Of a stretch of DNA of 64,000 bases, positions 1 to 9,496 are shown piece after piece. Numbering within the stretch: the first letter of the stretch is position 1; each line of letters starts with the position of its first letter. A program made the translations under genes and the position numbers. The notes under the pieces are model-generated. The model worked only from the letters and a program-made list of their open reading frames with translations. It ran no database searches and was not told the origin of the DNA. Source of the stretch: Paenibacillus qinlingensis (GTDB taxonomy: Bacteria; Bacillota; Bacilli; Paenibacillales; NBRC-103111); the NCBI RefSeq assembly GCF_013204845.1, contig NZ_JABMKY010000002.1, positions 434,001-498,000 of the forward strand, given 5' to 3'.

Positions 1-182
1 GCGTCCGCTTGAATTGCAAGAACGTTTGCGCCAAGTTCCTCAGCTACTGCGTTTAATGTCGTTTGATTGCGACCTGTAATCACAACCTTCGCACCTTCTG
101 CAATAAATAGTTTTGTAGTTGTCAATCCGATTCCACTACTGCCACCTGTAATTAGAGCAACTTTACCATCTAGTTTTCCCAT
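1..182 (-). CDS. Short-chain dehydrogenase/reductase, N-terminal part only
   Basis: The reverse strand encodes a protein starting MGKLDGKVALITGG and running off the left edge, so only about 60 residues are visible. The glycine-rich TGGSSGIG motif near residue 12 and the following VVITGRN segment are the NAD(P)-binding Rossmann start of the SDR family. The GG in TGGSSGIG replaces the more usual GA/GS and is acceptable in the family. The substrate cannot be told from this fragment. The ATG at 182 is the first in frame. Upstream of it, 183-330 holds no gene I can support. Confidence 0.85.
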   Translation of the reverse strand, partial: MGKLDGKVALITGGSSGIGLTTTKLFIAEGAKVVITGRNQTTLNAVAEELGANVLAIQAD

Positions 183-330
183 ATTCCTTCTCCTTTTATA
201 TACGTTACAAGCAACATCAAGCCAACGATTATACTCCCCAATTCACTCGTATCTATAACCTATCCAATCTTCCTAAGATTTCTATATGTTTTGTTCTTTT
301 ACAGTGTTCATTAACCGTTTTGATAAAACT

Positions 331-357
331 AAAAAAAGCTGCACACGGCAGCTTTTT
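331..357 (-). terminator. Intrinsic terminator of the collagen-like gene
   Basis: A 10-bp stem (arms 333-342 and 348-357, loop 5 nt) is followed on the minus strand by a run of seven T at 331-337. It lies about 55 bp past the stop of the collagen-like gene. The plus-strand side also has five T, so it may act in both directions. Confidence 0.8.
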
Positions 358-410
358 GGGGGAGTTCATAAGTCTAATAGAATCTAACATGATTTGCGAT
401 AAGTTTGTTA

Positions 411-2063
411 TTAATTAGGAGTGTAAGAAAGAGTGGCGCTAAATGAGAGTTGGGTAATATCAGCTGCAGAGGGATTAGACGCTACATTCGTTCTTATACG
501 AATACCAATACGATCTCCAACTACAACATTTAATGTTCCTAGATTAATATTAGTTGCAGTATAGAAAGTACCAGCAATAACCGTATTGCCAGGCCCTCCA
601 AAAGTAAGCGAACTAGTCAGCGGAGTTGTCAAGTAAAGTGAAGAAAGATGACTACTCCCATTATTAGGTGCTGAAGGTGCTCTGAAAACTGTAAAATCAT
701 AAATAAGAGGTGTCACATTTATAGAAGCCACTGAAGCAACCAACAGATCTGCGCTTATTTGCAAGTTTCGAACGATTCCATTAAAGGGAATTGGGAAAGC
801 AAAACCACCTGCTTCTGGCGGCATCGTTGATTCTCCAGAACCATTAATAACTTCAACTGTTCGATTACCAAAACCCATTAAAATTGGTGCAGCCGATACG
901 ACTGTAGCACCACTTAGGATGATACCCGTTGAAAATGGAATTAATCCTCCAGTACCCGCTGGGCCTGTTGCTCCCGTTGCGCCTGCAGCTCCCGCTATTC
1001 CCGTTGCTCCCGTTGGGCCTGCCGCTCCCGCTGTTCCCGCTGTTCCCGCTGTTCCCGTTGCTCCCGTTGGGCCTGCTGCTCCCGCTGTTCCTGTTGCTCC
1101 CGTTGCGCCTGCAGCGCCTGCAGCTCCTGCCGTTCCCGTTGCTCCCGTTGGGCCTGCTGCACCCGCTGTTCCCGCTGTTCCCGTTGGACCTGCAGCTCCC
1201 GCTGTTCCCGTTGCTCCCGTTGGACCTGCAGCTCCCGCTGTTCCCGTTGCTCCTGTTGGACCTGCAGCTCCCGCTGTTCCTGTTGCTCCCGTTGGGCCTT
1301 CCGGTCCTTCTGGTCCCGGTGGACCACCCGCAGGGCCTGTTGCTCCCGTTGCGCCGGTTGGACCAGCTGCACCTGCTGTGCCGGTTGCTCCGGTTAGGCC
1401 CGTCGCTCCCGCTGTTCCCGTTGCTCCCGTTGGTCCTTCCGGTCCTTCTGGTCCTGGTGGACCACCCGCAGGGCCTGTTGCTCCCGTTGCTCCTACACCT
1501 GTAGCTCCTGTAGCCCCTGTCGCTCCTACTGTTCCCGTTGCTCCTACACCTGTAGCTCCTGTAGCCCCTGTCGCTCCTACTGTTCCCGTTGCTCCTACAC
1601 CTGTAGCTCCTGTAGCCCCTGTCGCCCCTACTGTTCCCGTTGCTCCTACACCTGTAGCTCCTGTAGCCCCTGTCGCTCCTACTGTTCCCGTTGCTCCTGT
1701 AGTTCCTGTCGCTCCCCTTGCTCCCGGCGTTCCTTCTGGCCCCTCTGGTCCTTCTGGTCCTTCTGGTCCTTCTGGTCCTTGATGACCTCTTGGTCCTTCT
1801 GCACCTTGGTGACCTCGTGGTCCAGCAGGTCCTTCCGGTCCTTTGTGACCTCGCGGCCCTTCTGGACCTTCTTGCCCTTTGTGACCTCGTGGCCCTTCTG
1901 GCCCCGTAGCTCCAGTAGCTCCCTTTTCTCCCTTTGCTCCCGCTGCTCCACTAGGTCCTGTTGCTCCCACAGCTCCTTCAGCCCCGGATGTCCCCGTAGG
2001 TCCTTGGGGCCCCCGTGGTCCTTCTGGCCCTGGAGGCCCTGGGGGGCAATTACATTTCCCCAT
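411..2063 (-). CDS. Collagen-like exosporium glycoprotein, BclB type
   Basis: A 550-residue protein with three parts. Residues 1-8 are a short Cys-containing head (MGKCNCPP). Residues about 8-410 are Gly-X-Y triplets rich in GPE, GPR, GAT and GPT. The last 135 or so residues (from [11 protein letters not shown]) form a non-collagen globular domain resembling the C-terminal domain of BclB from the Bacillus cereus group. Such proteins form trimeric hair-like filaments on the spore surface, and the GAT/GPT threonines are typical O-glycosylation sites. There is no signal peptide, as expected for proteins assembled inside the mother cell. DNA of the repeat part is itself repetitive, so length should vary between strains. 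The neighbouring YheC/D-like gene is also sporulation related. Family assignment is firm; the exact paralogue name is inference. Confidence 0.9.
   Translation of the reverse strand: MGKCNCPPGPPGPEGPRGPQGPTGTSGAEGAVGATGPSGAAGAKGEKGATGATGPEGPRGHKGQEGPEGPRGHKGPEGPAGPRGHQGAEGPRGHQGPEGPEGPEGPEGPEGTPGARGATGTTGATGTVGATGATGATGVGATGTVGATGATGATGVGATGTVGATGATGATGVGATGTVGATGATGATGVGATGATGPAGGPPGPEGPEGPTGATGTAGATGLTGATGTAGAAGPTGATGATGPAGGPPGPEGPEGPTGATGTAGAAGPTGATGTAGAAGPTGATGTAGAAGPTGTAGTAGAAGPTGATGTAGAAGAAGATGATGTAGAAGPTGATGTAGTAGTAGAAGPTGATGIAGAAGATGATGPAGTGGLIPFSTGIILSGATVVSAAPILMGFGNRTVEVINGSGESTMPPEAGGFAFPIPFNGIVRNLQISADLLVASVASINVTPLIYDFTVFRAPSAPNNGSSHLSSLYLTTPLTSSLTFGGPGNTVIAGTFYTATNINLGTLNVVVGDRIGIRIRTNVASNPSAADITQLSFSATLSYTPN
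1489..1692 (-). repeat. Four tandem 51-bp repeats inside the collagen region
   Basis: Four head-to-tail units at 1489-1539, 1540-1590, 1591-1641 and 1642-1692. They are identical except for one T/C change (cct to ccc) at about 1626. Each encodes 17 residues: three GAT triplets, a two-residue GV, then GAT and GTV. Because 17 is not a multiple of three, each unit carries one regular break in the Gly-X-Y register. Near-perfect copies point to recent slippage or unequal crossover. Confidence 0.95.
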
Positions 2064-2272
2064 ACTAATCTCATCTCCCTATTTTCAAACGTATTTCATC
2101 ATATTAAATGCCCAAATAGATAGACACAGTAAATGCCTACCACATGAATCAATGTGGTAAATAAAGCCAAATATTTAGCGAAATTCAGATCATTTAAGTC
2201 TTTGACCCATACCAAAACGACCTTGCTAGCATTAATTACTAAAGATGGTTCGATGGCTAGGGAGTGATAAGT

Positions 2273-3307
2273 ATGGACAAGCGCCCATTTATAGGCATTA
2301 TGGTAACTACTAGGAAAAGTAGGAGAAGAATTTTGGCACTTTGCCAACATTATCAAAATCAAAACCAAAGACTTTACGCTTTCACTCCAGCAGATATACG
2401 TTGGAAAAAGCAACGAATTATTGGGCTTAGCCTTAAAAATGGCAAAGTAACACAACGTTTGTACCCTTTTCCAAAAGCCGTCTATAACCGTTGTTACAAC
2501 AAAACATCTATCACCATTCAACGTCTTGAGAAAATAATAGGTACCGATAAGTGTTTCAATACGATCAATCAATTCAATAAATGGGAGCTCTACAACCAGT
2601 TACAACAATCAAGTCTTTCATCTTATGTACCCAAGACACTTCAATACAATGAAGTGAATATAACAGAACAACTAGAGATAAATAATCTTCTATTTATAAA
2701 GCCGATTTATGGGTCAAAAGGCGCATCTGTCTATCGAATTGAACGGCTGGAGAATGAAGATATTCACATTTCCTTACACAGTTTAGCACCAAGCGTTATT
2801 TGCAGGAAAAATGAAAGTATTCAAGAAAAATTAGATGAACTTTTCCAGAATAAGAATTTCCTTGTCCAACAAGGGATTCAAATGAGTCCACTCAATCGTC
2901 AATATTTTGACATCCGGGTCCTTGTTCAAAAGGGGAAAGTTGGTCAATGGATGATTTCCAACATCACGTGTAGAGTTGCATACGAACGTTACTTTAACAC
3001 AAGCATGTGTGAACGAGTTTATGATACAGCAGAAATTCTCCAACAACTATATACGTCTGAAAAAGCAACTGAAATCCTACAGTCTCTGAATGAGGTAAGT
3101 GTTAAAGCCGCTCAAGAAGCAGAGACTCTTATGGGAACCCTAGGTGAATTGAGTGTGGATTTTGTCATGGACAAACACAGTAAATTATGGATTATTGAAC
3201 TTAATGGAAAGCCTCAAAAAAATATATACGAGGATCTTAAAGGATTTAAGAAAAAGGATTTGTATCGTAGACCAATGGAATATGCTTATTATCTTACTCA
3301 AACATAA
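2273..3307 (+). CDS. YheC/YheD-family ATP-grasp protein (endospore coat associated)
   Basis: A 344-residue protein of the YheC/YheD family, whose Bacillus members sit at the spore surface. The ATP-grasp features are visible: the phosphate-binding loop FIKPIYGSKGASV near residue 140, the RVLVQK strand near residue 220, and the metal-binding end LGELSVDFVMD...IIELNGKP near residue 300. The substrate of these enzymes is not known. I start at ATG 2273 because AGGGAG at 2258-2263 gives a 9-nt spacing; a GTG at 2264 overlaps this site. It is transcribed away from the collagen-like spore gene, and the 200-bp gap between them would hold both promoters. Confidence 0.85.
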   Translation: MDKRPFIGIMVTTRKSRRRILALCQHYQNQNQRLYAFTPADIRWKKQRIIGLSLKNGKVTQRLYPFPKAVYNRCYNKTSITIQRLEKIIGTDKCFNTINQFNKWELYNQLQQSSLSSYVPKTLQYNEVNITEQLEINNLLFIKPIYGSKGASVYRIERLENEDIHISLHSLAPSVICRKNESIQEKLDELFQNKNFLVQQGIQMSPLNRQYFDIRVLVQKGKVGQWMISNITCRVAYERYFNTSMCERVYDTAEILQQLYTSEKATEILQSLNEVSVKAAQEAETLMGTLGELSVDFVMDKHSKLWIIELNGKPQKNIYEDLKGFKKKDLYRRPMEYAYYLTQT

Positions 3308-3309
3308 AT

Positions 3310-3350
3310 AAACCGAACTCACCGCTGAAAGAGATCGATGAGTTCGGTTT
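3310..3350. terminator. Bidirectional terminator between yheC-like gene and nasC
   Basis: Eleven-bp arms at 3310-3320 and 3340-3350 form a hairpin between two convergent genes, three bases past the stop of one and ten before the stop of the other. A/T-rich flanks on both sides fit termination in both directions. Confidence 0.75.
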
Positions 3351-3360
3351 ATTCATTTTA

Positions 3361-5496
3361 TTATACATATTCCGATACTAATGGACTTACCTGCACGGCA
3401 CACACTTTAAACCCAGGCATTTTGCAGGTTGGATCGAGCGCATCATTCGTCAATTTATTGACGTTCTGAGTATCGCCCCAATGCATAGGCACGAACACAG
3501 TATCTTCGCGAATAGCATCACTATAGCGACTACGCACGTAAATTTCACCGCGTTTGGACGCCAACTTCACTAGTGTAGCATCTTCGATGTGGTGTTTTTT
3601 CGCCGTTCTGGGATGGATCTCCATGAAAGACTCCACATCTCGCGCGGCTAACGATGGACTTTTACGCGTTTGCACACCCGTTAGATAATGCACGAGAACC
3701 CGGCCAGTGGTCAAATACAGTGGGAATTCCGCACTGGTCTGCTCCTTGGGCAAATGGTTCTCCACGGTTGTGAGAATCGCTCTACCCGCTGGGAGCGGAA
3801 AGGAAGATTCGAATAAGCGTTTGGCACCTGGATGTGATTCTTCCGGACAAGGCCAATAGACACCTTCTTCCTTCCGCAATCGCTCATAGGTAATGCCATA
3901 GTAGTCTGCCGTCCCACCGCGACTTGCTAATCGAAGCTCGTTAAAGATATCTTCCACCTGTCCAAATGGAAAGTAATGACCTCTCCCTAGCTTCTCGGCT
4001 AGCTCACTAAGGACCTGCCAATCATGTTTAGCTTCACCAGGTGCAGGACGGCCAGCTTCCCTCAGAAGCACGCGTCCCTCTAGGTTAGTCAAAGTCCCGG
4101 CATTCTCTAAATAGGCCGTTACTGGTAAAATTAGATCAGCTAGCTGTGCTGTTTCTGAGATTAGGAAGTCCACAACGACAAGGAAATCGAGTTTCTTCAA
4201 TCCTTCTTCAACGAAGTTAGCGTTCGGGTTGGATACGAGAGGATTCGAACCCATTACGAATAACGCACGGATCTCCTGCTCATGGACCTTCTCCATCATT
4301 TCGTAGGCGGAAACACCTTTACCTGGCAGCTCGCTCGGATCGATGCCCCACACGTTCGCAACATAGGCGCGATCTTCTGGATTTTCTATCAGTCGGTAGC
4401 CTGGGAGCTGATCTGCTTTTTGACCATGCTCCCTTCCCCCCTGTCCGTTCCCTTGGCCTGTGACAGCCCCATAGCCGCAGCCAGGCTTGCCGATTTTACC
4501 AGTAAGAAGCACGAGATTCAGGAAGTTTCGAACTGCCATATGGCCATCCGTTTGCTGCTCCACGCCTCTTGCTGTAAACACCATGCCCGTCTGCGATTTG
4601 CCATAACTCAATGCGGCCTTACGAATCAACTGAGACGGCACTCCGGTTAAGTGGACGATCTCTTCCATATCAAGCGAATCGAGATGAGCCTTCAATTCCA
4701 GAAAGCCAGTAGTCCGATTAGCTACGAACTCTTCATCCAAGCAACCCTCTTCAAGCAGAACTTTGAGCATCCCATTAGCCAAAGTCGCATCCATGCCAGG
4801 CTTCACACGTAAATGAATATCAGAGATAAGCGTAGTACCTGTTTCACGCGGATCAATGGTTATGATGATGGCACCTTTTTCTTTCGCTCTTGTAAAATAA
4901 GGCATCAACGTCGGTTGACACTCCGCTATGTTCGTTCCCGCCAGGATGATACACTCGGCTAATTCAATGTCCGAGAGTTGATTCGTTAACCCTCGGTCAA
5001 TCCCGAACACTTTAACACCAGCAGAAGCCGCGGCTGACATACAAAATCTGCCGTTATAATCAATGTACTTGGTTTGCAGCGCAACACGGGCGAATTTCCC
5101 TAATAAATAAGCGGATTCATTCGTGAGTGATCCACCGCCGTATACCCCCACCGTATGGTTGCCATACGCTTCACGGAGGTTGCTAAATTGATTTACGATT
5201 AGCTCGTAAGCATCATCCCAAGAAATTTGCTCGAAACGACCATTCCGCTTCAACATAGGATGGAGCAGTCTTTCCCCAGTTAGCACATGCTGATATGCGT
5301 TCATTCCTTTGATGCAAAGACGTCCTTCAGACGCTTGATTTGGCTTTGGCACAACAGAATAAACGGACCGTCCATCCGAGGCGCTGCGATCTTCAATGAC
5401 TTGCATTTTGCACTGCACGCTGCAAAACGGGCACTGCGTATCCATCACATGTAAAGAATCAGAAACGACTTGTTCTTGCTGTGTAAATAGACTCAT
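3361..5496 (-). CDS. nasC: Assimilatory nitrate reductase catalytic subunit
   Basis: A 711-residue cytoplasmic molybdopterin oxidoreductase that reduces nitrate to nitrite. The N-terminal [4Fe-4S] ligands are Cys22, Cys25, Cys29 and Cys61. Cys152 in GRFCMSAA is the expected molybdenum ligand of nitrate reductases of this class; formate dehydrogenases have selenocysteine or a different context there. The C-terminal 120 residues (from about 590, LYLTTGRVLVHYLTG) form the cofactor-binding barrel. It starts 4 bp after nasB, which should supply its electrons, and is the last gene of the nas operon. No signal peptide, consistent with assimilation. Identity rests on motifs plus operon context. Confidence 0.93.
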   Translation of the reverse strand: MSLFTQQEQVVSDSLHVMDTQCPFCSVQCKMQVIEDRSASDGRSVYSVVPKPNQASEGRLCIKGMNAYQHVLTGERLLHPMLKRNGRFEQISWDDAYELIVNQFSNLREAYGNHTVGVYGGGSLTNESAYLLGKFARVALQTKYIDYNGRFCMSAAASAGVKVFGIDRGLTNQLSDIELAECIILAGTNIAECQPTLMPYFTRAKEKGAIIITIDPRETGTTLISDIHLRVKPGMDATLANGMLKVLLEEGCLDEEFVANRTTGFLELKAHLDSLDMEEIVHLTGVPSQLIRKAALSYGKSQTGMVFTARGVEQQTDGHMAVRNFLNLVLLTGKIGKPGCGYGAVTGQGNGQGGREHGQKADQLPGYRLIENPEDRAYVANVWGIDPSELPGKGVSAYEMMEKVHEQEIRALFVMGSNPLVSNPNANFVEEGLKKLDFLVVVDFLISETAQLADLILPVTAYLENAGTLTNLEGRVLLREAGRPAPGEAKHDWQVLSELAEKLGRGHYFPFGQVEDIFNELRLASRGGTADYYGITYERLRKEEGVYWPCPEESHPGAKRLFESSFPLPAGRAILTTVENHLPKEQTSAEFPLYLTTGRVLVHYLTGVQTRKSPSLAARDVESFMEIHPRTAKKHHIEDATLVKLASKRGEIYVRSRYSDAIREDTVFVPMHWGDTQNVNKLTNDALDPTCKMPGFKVCAVQVSPLVSEYV

Positions 5497-5500
5497 AAGC

Positions 5501-7885
5501 TCACCTTGCCAATGCAGCTGTCCGCTGCGAATTTAGTTGCTGTTGTTTTTCCATCAACTTGCTCTCTATCTGCCATCTATGAATGAGCTCCATGCGTTCC
5601 GTAAGATTGAATAGTCGTTCACGAAGCAGCGTAATCCCTTTACGCTCAACCCATTGTCCCGTCGTTTCACCGAAATTCGCTTCTTCACGGTACCATTGAA
5701 AAAATGCGATTGCAAGATCTAACACGGTTTCCTCGTTGGATTCCATGCAGAACAACTCAGCTTGTCGAAGCTTTGTACCTGCGCTGCCTCCAACGTAGAT
5801 CTCCCAGCCGCCTGGGACACCTACAAGTCCTAAATCCTTAGTAAGCGTGCCGGCTCGGTGCAAAGGACTTGCAGAAACCGCAACAGTAACCCCTGTTGGC
5901 ATTTGCATGCCATCCAATCGAAGTTCAAGCCCAATGCCCATGTTGATGGAATCTTGAAGTCCACTTCGATCGTAATCTTTTCCTGCACATGTTGCAACCG
6001 ATGTGATGATCCTACCGTAAGATGGAGCTGTCGAGGTCCGGTGGCCTAGCTCAGCACCGATGGCATTGACTTGCTCTTCAGCAATACCGAGGAGATCCAG
6101 ATGTGCCCCTCCGGTTAGCTTCACTAACGGGATGTGATATTTATCGATCACATCAGCAAGTAGCCTTAATTGCTCGGCGTTCGTGACGCCGCCATACATG
6201 CGCGGCGTGATGCCGTACGTGCCATCGGCGAGCAAGCTCGCAGCTGAATCCAGCGCCATGGATTCAGTACCCACTTTATCGGCAGCAGCACCACGTGCCT
6301 GGCCGAGATAGTACTGCACAGCAGGACGGCATATCGCGCATCCGTCCGCATTGCTCCAACCTAGCGCATGCCTAGCTTCATGCGCGGTCTCAAATCTAGC
6401 GCTGCGCACAGCGTCGCGCAGCTCGTCATGACTGTGCGATGTGCATCCGCAAACCGTTTCTTTCGCCGCCGCCGGCGCATCCTGGCTCTGCAGCGCCAGC
6501 TGCAGCATCGCCGAAACGAGCGGCTTGCAGCCACCGCAGGTGCTCGATGCTCGCGTGCATGCGCGAACATCCTCGATAGTCGCGCATCCGTTGTCACGTA
6601 CCGCATCGAGGATGCCGCCCTTGGTTACACCGTTGCAAGAGCACACGGTTGCCGTTAGTGCCAATGAAGCCGCATAGGCTTCATCTGCTCCGCCGCCTAC
6701 TGCTGAAGCTTCTTCCAGCACGGACACATCCGCTTGTTGCTTAATATAGCCAAGCAATTTATTGCCCTCACTGCTGTCTCCGTAGAGAACGGCTCCAACG
6801 ATTTTGTTATCACGTACAGCGATTTTCTTATACGTGTTTTTGACCCCATCTATCACTTTCAATGACGTTGTAATTTCGGAATCACGAATTTCCCCTGCCG
6901 AAAACACTTCTACACCTGAAACTTTTAATTGGGAATACAGAATTGACCCTTGGTAACCTTCGGTTTTCATCCCGCATATTTGCTTAGCCAGTACTTTACC
7001 CTGCTCATAGAGAGGGGCTACCAGACCATAGACCATATTGCGATGCTCCGCACATTCCCCGACTGCATACACACCTGGCACATTCGTTTCCATATAATCA
7101 TTCACCATAATAGCGCGATTCGTCTCTATGCCACTGTCTGCCGCAAGCTTAATATTCGGGCGTACACCGACAGCAATAACGATTAAATCTGCCTCCACTT
7201 TACTCCCATCTTTAAATAGAAGCCCTTCTACTCGTTTCTTACCAAGAATTTTCTCGGTCTGCTTCTCGAGTAGAAATTTCATCCCTTGCTTCTCTAGCTC
7301 TCTGCGCAGCATCCCTGCTGAAGTCGGACTCAACTGGCGCTCCATCAAATGATGGTATATGTGGACGACATGAACATCCATCCCCAAATTAAGCAAGCCC
7401 CGAGCTGCTTCTAGACCAAGCAGACCACCGCCGATAACAACAGCCTTCTTATATTTTTTGGATGTTTCTACCATTTTATTGCAATCTTTAATATCACGGA
7501 ATGCTGTCACACCCGGTTTATCTGCGCCAGGCAGCGGAAGCATGAATGGTAACGAACCCGTGGCAAGAATCAATTGATCATAATCAACAGTCCGTCCTTT
7601 TTCACTCACGACTCTTCGTTTGGCCGTATCTATACTAATTACGGGATCCCCAGCGTAAAGTGTAATTCCTTTATCTTGATACCATTGCCAATCATTAATG
7701 GTAATATCATTCACCGTTGTACTTCCTTGAAGCACTTTTGACAACATAATCCGATTATAATTGGGATGCGGTTCACTACCGAAAATTGTGATTTCGAATC
7801 GATCTGGCGCAAGTGCGAGAATTTCTTCCACACAGCGAACGCCAGCCATTCCGTTTCCTATTAAAACAAGTTTTTGTTTCCCCAT
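5501..7885 (-). CDS. nasB: Nitrate reductase electron transfer subunit (NirB-like, sirohaem site lost)
   Basis: A 794-residue flavoprotein passing electrons from NAD(P)H to NasC. In order: FAD-binding fold (GNGMAG at residue 10), NAD-binding fold (GGGLLGLEAARG near 155), a BFD-type [2Fe-2S] domain (CSC at about 414 and TCGGC about 30 further), a second such domain (CGC...CAIC), then a nitrite/sulfite reductase-like C-terminus. It is a clear paralogue of NasD upstream. However, three of the four Cys that hold sirohaem and [4Fe-4S] in NasD are replaced: TCAGKDYD near 631 and VSASPLHR near 667. It therefore cannot be a nitrite reductase, which fits the NasB role. Part of the gene (6180-6650) is visibly richer in GC than the rest. 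Confidence 0.9.
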   Translation of the reverse strand: MGKQKLVLIGNGMAGVRCVEEILALAPDRFEITIFGSEPHPNYNRIMLSKVLQGSTTVNDITINDWQWYQDKGITLYAGDPVISIDTAKRRVVSEKGRTVDYDQLILATGSLPFMLPLPGADKPGVTAFRDIKDCNKMVETSKKYKKAVVIGGGLLGLEAARGLLNLGMDVHVVHIYHHLMERQLSPTSAGMLRRELEKQGMKFLLEKQTEKILGKKRVEGLLFKDGSKVEADLIVIAVGVRPNIKLAADSGIETNRAIMVNDYMETNVPGVYAVGECAEHRNMVYGLVAPLYEQGKVLAKQICGMKTEGYQGSILYSQLKVSGVEVFSAGEIRDSEITTSLKVIDGVKNTYKKIAVRDNKIVGAVLYGDSSEGNKLLGYIKQQADVSVLEEASAVGGGADEAYAASLALTATVCSCNGVTKGGILDAVRDNGCATIEDVRACTRASSTCGGCKPLVSAMLQLALQSQDAPAAAKETVCGCTSHSHDELRDAVRSARFETAHEARHALGWSNADGCAICRPAVQYYLGQARGAAADKVGTESMALDSAASLLADGTYGITPRMYGGVTNAEQLRLLADVIDKYHIPLVKLTGGAHLDLLGIAEEQVNAIGAELGHRTSTAPSYGRIITSVATCAGKDYDRSGLQDSINMGIGLELRLDGMQMPTGVTVAVSASPLHRAGTLTKDLGLVGVPGGWEIYVGGSAGTKLRQAELFCMESNEETVLDLAIAFFQWYREEANFGETTGQWVERKGITLLRERLFNLTERMELIHRWQIESKLMEKQQQLNSQRTAALAR

Positions 7886-7948
7886 AGCCTAATGACCTCC
7901 ACATTCCCATGCTGAAGTGCTCGTGTTCCTATCCCTAGATAAGCTGTA

Positions 7949-9127
7949 CTACGATGCCAATGTACGTTGTTTGTTCAACACCATGCGTCTCGTTGCAAGA
8001 TTCATCCAAAGACAAGCGCACGCGAATACCATAAGAAAGACAAATCCTAACGTATACGCACCTGATACATCTTTCACAATCCCTAGTACGATTGGTGGGA
8101 AAAATCCGCCTAATCCACCTGCTGCACCAACAATTCCGGTAACAGCACCCGTATTACCCGAAGAAACTTCGGGAACCATTTTGAACACGGCACCATTCCC
8201 AATACCAAGCAAGGTAGCCGCAACTAGACAACAAATACTAAAAGAAGTAAATTGATGCAGTGATGCTGATAATGCAATCGAAGTTATAATCATACCTGTA
8301 AACACCACGACAAGTACACTGCGTGATCCCATACGATCAGCCATATAGCCGCCTAGAGGACGGATGAGCGTTGCAATGACGACAAATCCTGCCGTTTTCA
8401 ACCCTGCATCTGTGGCAGATAAATGAAACAGATCCTTGAGGAATGTTGGCAAATAGGCACCAAATGCGACGAACCCACCGAAGGTTAGGAAATAAAAAAA
8501 CGATAAATACCAGGTTGATTGATCCTTTAGGACAACCATCGATTGTTTGAATGTCTTCTTTTGAGGGGGAGATGGTAAATCCTTCGTTCCAATCCAAAAG
8601 ATTGCCGTCACCAGCACGATCATAATTGCGAGGCTCCAGAACACCCATTGGAATCCGTATTGGTTAAAGACGAAGGGCAATGAAAAGCTCGCAGCCGCAC
8701 CGCCTAAATTACCTAGGCCAGCTAAACCGAGTACCAATCCTTGTCGTTCAGGAGGAAACCACCTAGAAACGTAAGTAAGGGAAATGGCAAAGGTCGTCCC
8801 CGCCATCCCTATAAAAAGTGCACAAAGGAGCAACATCCAGTAAGAGTGCACAAATCCCGTAAGCAGAAGTGGAATCGTCAGAAAGAGCATGGTAATAGCG
8901 AATACACGTTTTCCACCGAAACGATCTGTATATATCCCCATTGGGATTCGCATGATGGAGCCGAGCAGCACAGGCGTTGCGATCAACAAACTTTTTTGTA
9001 TCGTACTTAACTGAAATAATTCTTGAATTTGTCCAGCAATCGGTGAAAAAACGCCCCAGATCACAAAGGATGCCATCATGGCTAACGTGGATAATCCTAA
9101 AGCAACTGCTGATCCATTATGTCGCAT
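7949..9127 (-). CDS. nasA: Nitrate/nitrite transporter, NarK/NasA family (MFS)
   Basis: A 392-residue major facilitator protein with about twelve membrane segments. The IPMGIYTDRFGGKR loop after helix 2 is the MFS signature in the form seen in nitrate porters, and a second copy (RPLGGYMADRMGSR) follows helix 8. The glycine-rich GLAGLGNLGGAAA stretch matches the nitrate signature. The open frame extends to 9403, but the ATG at 9127 has AGGGGAG nine bases upstream, and the longer frame would overlap all of nasE, so I start there. It sits between nitrite and nitrate reductase genes and brings in the operon's substrate. Confidence 0.92.
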   Translation of the reverse strand: MRHNGSAVALGLSTLAMMASFVIWGVFSPIAGQIQELFQLSTIQKSLLIATPVLLGSIMRIPMGIYTDRFGGKRVFAITMLFLTIPLLLTGFVHSYWMLLLCALFIGMAGTTFAISLTYVSRWFPPERQGLVLGLAGLGNLGGAAASFSLPFVFNQYGFQWVFWSLAIMIVLVTAIFWIGTKDLPSPPQKKTFKQSMVVLKDQSTWYLSFFYFLTFGGFVAFGAYLPTFLKDLFHLSATDAGLKTAGFVVIATLIRPLGGYMADRMGSRSVLVVVFTGMIITSIALSASLHQFTSFSICCLVAATLLGIGNGAVFKMVPEVSSGNTGAVTGIVGAAGGLGGFFPPIVLGIVKDVSGAYTLGFVFLMVFACACLWMNLATRRMVLNKQRTLAS

Positions 9128-9146
9128 GATTCGGTACTCCCCTTTG

Positions 9147-9482
9147 CTAAGATGCCAAGATACTTTCTTCTGAAATATGCAAATACATCTGTCCGCTTGC
9201 CTCTTCAATCTCAACCTCGAATTTGGCCACACAGCCATCATCCGGTGCCTGAACAAGTCCGTTGTGTAAATCGATCTTCCAATCATGTAGTGGACAAAAT
9301 ACATGATGGTCACAAACAATCCCCTCGGAAAGCTTACCCGCTTTGTGCGGGCAGCGATTTTCAATAGCTTTGATGACTCCGTCTGAAAGTTTGAACACAG
9401 CAATTTCTAAGTCACCAATACGTACAACACGTGATCTTTTTACTGCAATTTCTGAAATATGGCCAATGTGTACCCTTTTCAT
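9147..9482 (-). CDS. nasE: Nitrite reductase small subunit (Rieske type)
   Basis: A 111-residue NirD-like protein, partner of the large subunit encoded just upstream. The Rieske-type [2Fe-2S] pairs are intact: Cys44 and His46 in RCPH, Cys63 and His66 in CPLH. Three ATG codons lie close together; the one at 9482 has the ribosome site AAGGG nine bases away, whereas the ATG at 9491 touches it. The gene begins 14 bp after nasD stops, so the two are translated from one message. Confidence 0.92.
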   Translation of the reverse strand: MKRVHIGHISEIAVKRSRVVRIGDLEIAVFKLSDGVIKAIENRCPHKAGKLSEGIVCDHHVFCPLHDWKIDLHNGLVQAPDDGCVAKFEVEIEEASGQMYLHISEESILAS

Positions 9483-9496
9483 ATGCATCATCCCTT

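Noticed and set aside
1489-1692. CRISPR or other regulatory repeat array
   Set aside because: Units have no spacers, are in reading frame with Gly-X-Y codons, and are fully explained by protein repeats.
919-1782. Long plus-strand frame made of Pro-Val-Ala-Pro repeats opposite the collagen gene
   Set aside because: It is the complement of Gly-X-Y codons; it has no ribosome site, and the minus-strand protein has a recognisable head and globular tail.
2099-2572. 157-residue minus-strand frame opposite the YheC/D gene
   Set aside because: It covers the start of a gene with clear ATP-grasp motifs and has no known features itself.
3361-5496. Formate dehydrogenase
   Set aside because: The RFCMSA cysteine context and the nas operon position fit nitrate reductase; there is no in-frame UGA for selenocysteine.
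6361-6677. Several overlapping open frames on both strands inside nasB
   Set aside because: They are Arg/Ala-rich shadows caused by GC-rich codons in the [2Fe-2S] region.
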